NCBI GenBank assembly: GCA_020861205.1
Contig: JAJBSY010000296.1
Location: 1 to 7,234 of the forward strand
Direction: 5' to 3'
DNA: 7,234 bases
From: Deltaproteobacteria bacterium
GTDB lineage: Bacteria > Desulfobacterota > Desulfovibrionia > Desulfovibrionales > Desulfovibrionaceae
The notes below the pieces were generated by a model. It saw only the letters and a list, made by a program, of their open reading frames with translations, ran no database searches and was not told the DNA's origin. Every line of letters starts with the position of its first letter. Position 1 is the stretch's first letter. Position numbers and translations under genes: made by a program. Shown here one piece after another: positions 4,839 through 7,234 of the stretch.

Positions 4839-7079
4839 CTACAAAAAGGTCTTCCCGATCTGGAACACCGCCACGGCAAGCCCGTAAGCCAGGACGGTGC
4901 TGCCGATCAGGCTGAACAGCGCCCATCCCCAGCTGGCAGTTTCCGAGCGGATGGCCGCGATGGTCACCGCGCATGGAGCGTAAATCAGCACGAAAAGGAT
5001 CAGGCTCGCGGCATTTGCTTTGTTCCAGTGGGGGTCGGCCTGGATTTTCGCGCTCAGGCTTGCCGCTTCTTCCGGGTCAACGTCGCCGAGCGAGTACGTC
5101 GTGCCCAGGGTGGACACGAGCACTTCCTTGGCAGCGAATCCTCCCAGCAAGGCGATATTGGTACGCCAGTCGAACCCGGCGAACCGGCTTACCGGTTCAA
5201 AGGCCGCGCCGATGCGTCCGGCGATGGAATTGCGCAATTTTTCCGCGTTTTCCTCATTTTTCAGTCCGTCAACCGCATCCATGGCTTCCCCAAGATCCGC
5301 CGTCAACGCTTCCCTGTCCGTTTCCGCCGCGCCTTCAACGGCTTTCCGCGCCGTTTCCACCCGTTGCTCTGCCGCTTCGATTTTTGCGGTATAGCTTTCA
5401 GCCACCGTGTCCGGCAGGCCGGGAAAGGTCAACAGCGCCCACAGCAGGATGGAGATCGATAAAATAATCGTCCCGGCCTTTTTCAAATACTGCCAGCCGC
5501 GCTCCCAGGTATGGAGCAGCAAGCCGCGCAGGGTGGGAAGGCGGTACGGGGGCAGTTCCATGACGAAGGGCGTCGGCGGTCCGGCAATGATGGTCGAACG
5601 CAGGACCCTGGCGGAAAGGAGCGCCACGCACCAGCCGGCCAGCGTTATGCCGAGCATGATGGCCGCCTGGTTGTCCTCGGCGAAAAACGCGCCCACCAGG
5701 AGAAGAAACACCGGTATCTTCGCCCCGCAGGCCATGAAGGGAAGCGTCAGCATGGTCGCCAGCTTTTCCTTGGGGCTGCGGAGCGTGCGCGTCGCCATAA
5801 CGCCCGGCACGGCGCAGCCGCCCGCTATGCCGCCGCTGATCATATAGGGCATGATGGAAGAACCGTGCAGGCCGAAAAACCGGAAGACCCGGTCCAGGAT
5901 GTAGGCGATGCGCGCCATGTACCCCAGGTCCTCCAGGAAGGCGATGAGGAAGAACATGATGAAAATCAACGGCACGAAAACCATGATGCCGCCGACCCCT
6001 CCGATGATGCCGGAGACGATGAGCGACTTGAGAAGGCCGTCGGGCAGGGCCGCGTCGGCGGCGTCGCCCAGCCAGCCGAAAAAGCCTTCCACCCAATCCA
6101 TGGGAATGGCCCCCACGGTGAAGGCTATCTGGTAAACCAGGTAGAAGACCGCCGCCATGGCCAGGATGCCGAGCAGGTTGTGGGTAAGATACTTGTCGAC
6201 CTTGTCGGAGAGGGAGCGCCTGGCGGCGACGTCCGCATGGCGGACAACCACCTCGCGCCGCAGCACCCCGGCGATATAGCCGTAGCGGAAATCAGCGATG
6301 GTCGCTTCCGGGTAGGTCTGGAGTGTTCCCGAAAGGTGCCGGGCAAGGTCGGTATACACATCGTCGAGCCTGCCGAGCAGGGTATCGGAAAGAAGGCCGG
6401 ATTCCCGGATGGCGGGATCGTTTTCAAGAAATTTCAAGCCCAGCCAGCGGGCGGGGTAAACTGCGCTGTCCTTTTTCCCTGCGGCGACAAGATCATCGCC
6501 GATTTCCGCCGTGATCTTTTCCAGCACAGGATCGATATCCGTGCCGTAGGAAATTATCCTGGGCGACCAGGGTTTGCCCTTGTTGGCCTTGCCGACGGCG
6601 ACAGCCGTCCGCAGGGCCTCCCCAATGCCGATTCCCGTGCGGCCGACCGTTTCCACAACCGGTACGTCCAGCAGGCGGGAGAGCCCCTTGGTGTCGATGG
6701 AGTCGCCGCGTTTGCGCACTTCATCCATCATGTTCAGCGCGATGACGACGGGGATGCCGAGTTCGAGCAGTTGGACGGTCAAATACAGGTTGCGTTCGAG
6801 AGCTCCGGCGTCGACGACGTGCAGCACCACGTCCGGCCTTTCCTCGACCAGCATCCGGCGGGCCACGACTTCTTCCTGGCTGTAAGCCGTCAGGGAATAC
6901 GTCCCGGGCAGGTCCACTATGGCGATGGTTTCGCCGTCAACCTCCGTTTCACCGGTTTTTTTTTCAACCGTTATGCCGGGATAATTCCCAACATGCTGCC
7001 GCGCGCCGGTGATGGCGTTGAACATGGTGGTTTTGCCGGCATTGGGGTTGCCCGCCAAAGCCACGGTCAGAGATTTCAT
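4839..7079 (-). CDS. feoB: Ferrous iron transport protein B
   Basis: FeoB is the inner-membrane ferrous iron importer, used mainly by anaerobes and microaerobes, with a GTPase-like domain fused to a membrane pore. The 746-aa protein is typical in length. The N-terminal G domain has G1 GNPNAGKTT (10-18), a switch region GNYPGITVE (31-39), G3 DLPGTYS (56-62) and G4 NMMDE (116-120), followed by a helical regulatory domain to about 290. The membrane part runs from about 300 to the end. It includes the gate segments around 365-390, GCAVPGVMATR (421-431), ACGAKIPVF (450-458, Cys451) and APCAVTIAAIR (701-711, Cys703), and ends with a hydrophobic helix. Residues about 558-620 are a charged, Ala/Glu-rich insert between membrane segments. 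The ATG at 7079 has GGAGG five bases upstream. A palindromic hairpin lies just before that site and a terminator follows the stop. The fragment upstream may be feoA. Function is secure; regulation by iron is expected for the family, but no clear Fur box was seen. Confidence 0.97.
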   Translation of the reverse strand: MKSLTVALAGNPNAGKTTMFNAITGARQHVGNYPGITVEKKTGETEVDGETIAIVDLPGTYSLTAYSQEEVVARRMLVEERPDVVLHVVDAGALERNLYLTVQLLELGIPVVIALNMMDEVRKRGDSIDTKGLSRLLDVPVVETVGRTGIGIGEALRTAVAVGKANKGKPWSPRIISYGTDIDPVLEKITAEIGDDLVAAGKKDSAVYPARWLGLKFLENDPAIRESGLLSDTLLGRLDDVYTDLARHLSGTLQTYPEATIADFRYGYIAGVLRREVVVRHADVAARRSLSDKVDKYLTHNLLGILAMAAVFYLVYQIAFTVGAIPMDWVEGFFGWLGDAADAALPDGLLKSLIVSGIIGGVGGIMVFVPLIFIMFFLIAFLEDLGYMARIAYILDRVFRFFGLHGSSIMPYMISGGIAGGCAVPGVMATRTLRSPKEKLATMLTLPFMACGAKIPVFLLLVGAFFAEDNQAAIMLGITLAGWCVALLSARVLRSTIIAGPPTPFVMELPPYRLPTLRGLLLHTWERGWQYLKKAGTIILSISILLWALLTFPGLPDTVAESYTAKIEAAEQRVETARKAVEGAAETDREALTADLGEAMDAVDGLKNEENAEKLRNSIAGRIGAAFEPVSRFAGFDWRTNIALLGGFAAKEVLVSTLGTTYSLGDVDPEEAASLSAKIQADPHWNKANAASLILFVLIYAPCAVTIAAIRSETASWGWALFSLIGSTVLAYGLAVAVFQIGKTFL

Positions 7080-7099
7080 GCATACCTCCGGTAAGCCGC

Positions 7100-7121
7100 A
7101 AAAAAAGGAACGTTACGTTCC
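7100..7121 (-). promoter_or_regulatory. Palindrome / terminator-like hairpin before feoB
   Basis: GGAACGT and ACGTTCC (7107-7121) are perfect 7-base arms around one central base. On the minus strand they are followed by seven T (7106-7100). As RNA this gives a 6-bp stem with a 3-base loop and a T run, which resembles a short intrinsic terminator or attenuator. As DNA it is a clean dyad that could bind a dimeric regulator. The T run ends 10 bases before the feoB GGAGG. Which reading holds is not decided by the sequence. Confidence 0.5.
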
Positions 7122-7206
7122 GTATCTCGGGCTCGTTGCTGTTCGCCGCACCGGCGAGTCCCAATAGTAGAAGGAAAATCCAGACCGCGAGCGGCCTTTT
7201 GCCGGG

Positions 7207-7234
7207 TCAATCCAGGGGCGTTACTGTCACCCAA
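7207..7234 (-). CDS. C-terminal end of an upstream gene, possibly feoA (partial)
   Basis: The minus strand enters the window in an open frame that reads WVTVTPLD and stops at TGA (7209-7207). FeoA proteins end with an SH3-like beta strand, and a short V-rich tail of this type is compatible with that. feoA normally sits directly upstream of feoB. Only eight codons are visible, so the call rests mainly on position. A second frame runs open across 7076-7234 but does not look like a known protein. Confidence 0.3.

Noticed and set aside
5511..7094. A 527-codon plus-strand open frame opposite feoB
   Set aside because: It is antisense to a complete FeoB with all motifs, and its composition (His, Gly, Asp, Gln-rich, no domain) is that of a mirror frame.
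7080..7206. A signal-peptide-like stretch (KRPLAVWIFLLLLGLAG) in the frame after the upstream stop codon
   Set aside because: It has no ATG or GTG start after the TGA; the only start is a TTG inside the hydrophobic part. The frame then runs into feoB in the wrong frame.
7076..7234. An open minus-strand frame ending in a TGA that overlaps the feoB ATG
   Set aside because: The ATGA overlap is attractive, but the visible residues are Arg/Gln-rich and unlike FeoA or any family I recognise. It also passes through the hairpin and T run, so the shorter WVTVTPLD end was preferred, with low confidence.
1..7234. Search for CRISPR arrays, phage genes, integrases or complete insertion sequences
   Set aside because: No regularly spaced direct repeats and no recombinase or phage protein motif were seen in any frame. 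The only repeat-like object is the palindromic element at 3174-3291.

Overview
All supported genes in this window lie on the minus strand. Read in the direction of transcription (right to left), the order is: the last few codons of a gene that may be feoA; feoB (ferrous iron transporter, 746 aa); a strong hairpin terminator; fabD (malonyl-CoA:ACP transacylase, 317 aa); a complete tRNA-Gly(CCC) unit with its own promoter and terminator; a FIST-domain ligand-sensing protein (393 aa); and a soluble hybrid histidine kinase with a PAS domain and a fused receiver (572 aa). A terminator-like hairpin follows the kinase.

The base composition is GC-rich. The anaerobe-style iron uptake gene, the tRNA with encoded CCA and the look of the FabD and FeoB proteins suggest a deltaproteobacterium, perhaps of the Desulfovibrio group. 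This is inference from general resemblance and no search was run. The window looks chromosomal: there is no integrase, transposase, phage gene or CRISPR array.

Region by region: 7080-7234 is the feoB upstream region, with a 15-base perfect dyad that is also a short terminator-like hairpin just before the feoB ribosome binding site. 4839-7079 is feoB, which carries an unusual charged, Ala/Glu-rich segment of roughly 60 residues between two membrane parts. 4476-4838 is a gene-poor gap with the feoB terminator and at most a weak fabD promoter. 3522-4475 is fabD, starting at the internal ATG. 3307-3481 is the tRNA-Gly unit: promoter, leader hairpin, tRNA and GAAA-tetraloop terminator. 3064-3306 is non-coding, or holds only very short frames, and contains a nested inverted repeat of about 118 bp. 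151-3063 is a two-gene FIST/hybrid-kinase operon.

The most interesting unit is the FIST/kinase pair. The kinase has no membrane segment, and the gene directly before it, 12 bases away, encodes a stand-alone sensory domain. The simplest reading is a cytoplasmic sensor split over two proteins, with the FIST protein binding a small ligand and feeding the kinase, whose own receiver then needs an HPt or response regulator that is not in this window. The palindromic element upstream of this operon and the dyad before feoB are the best unexplained non-coding signals.
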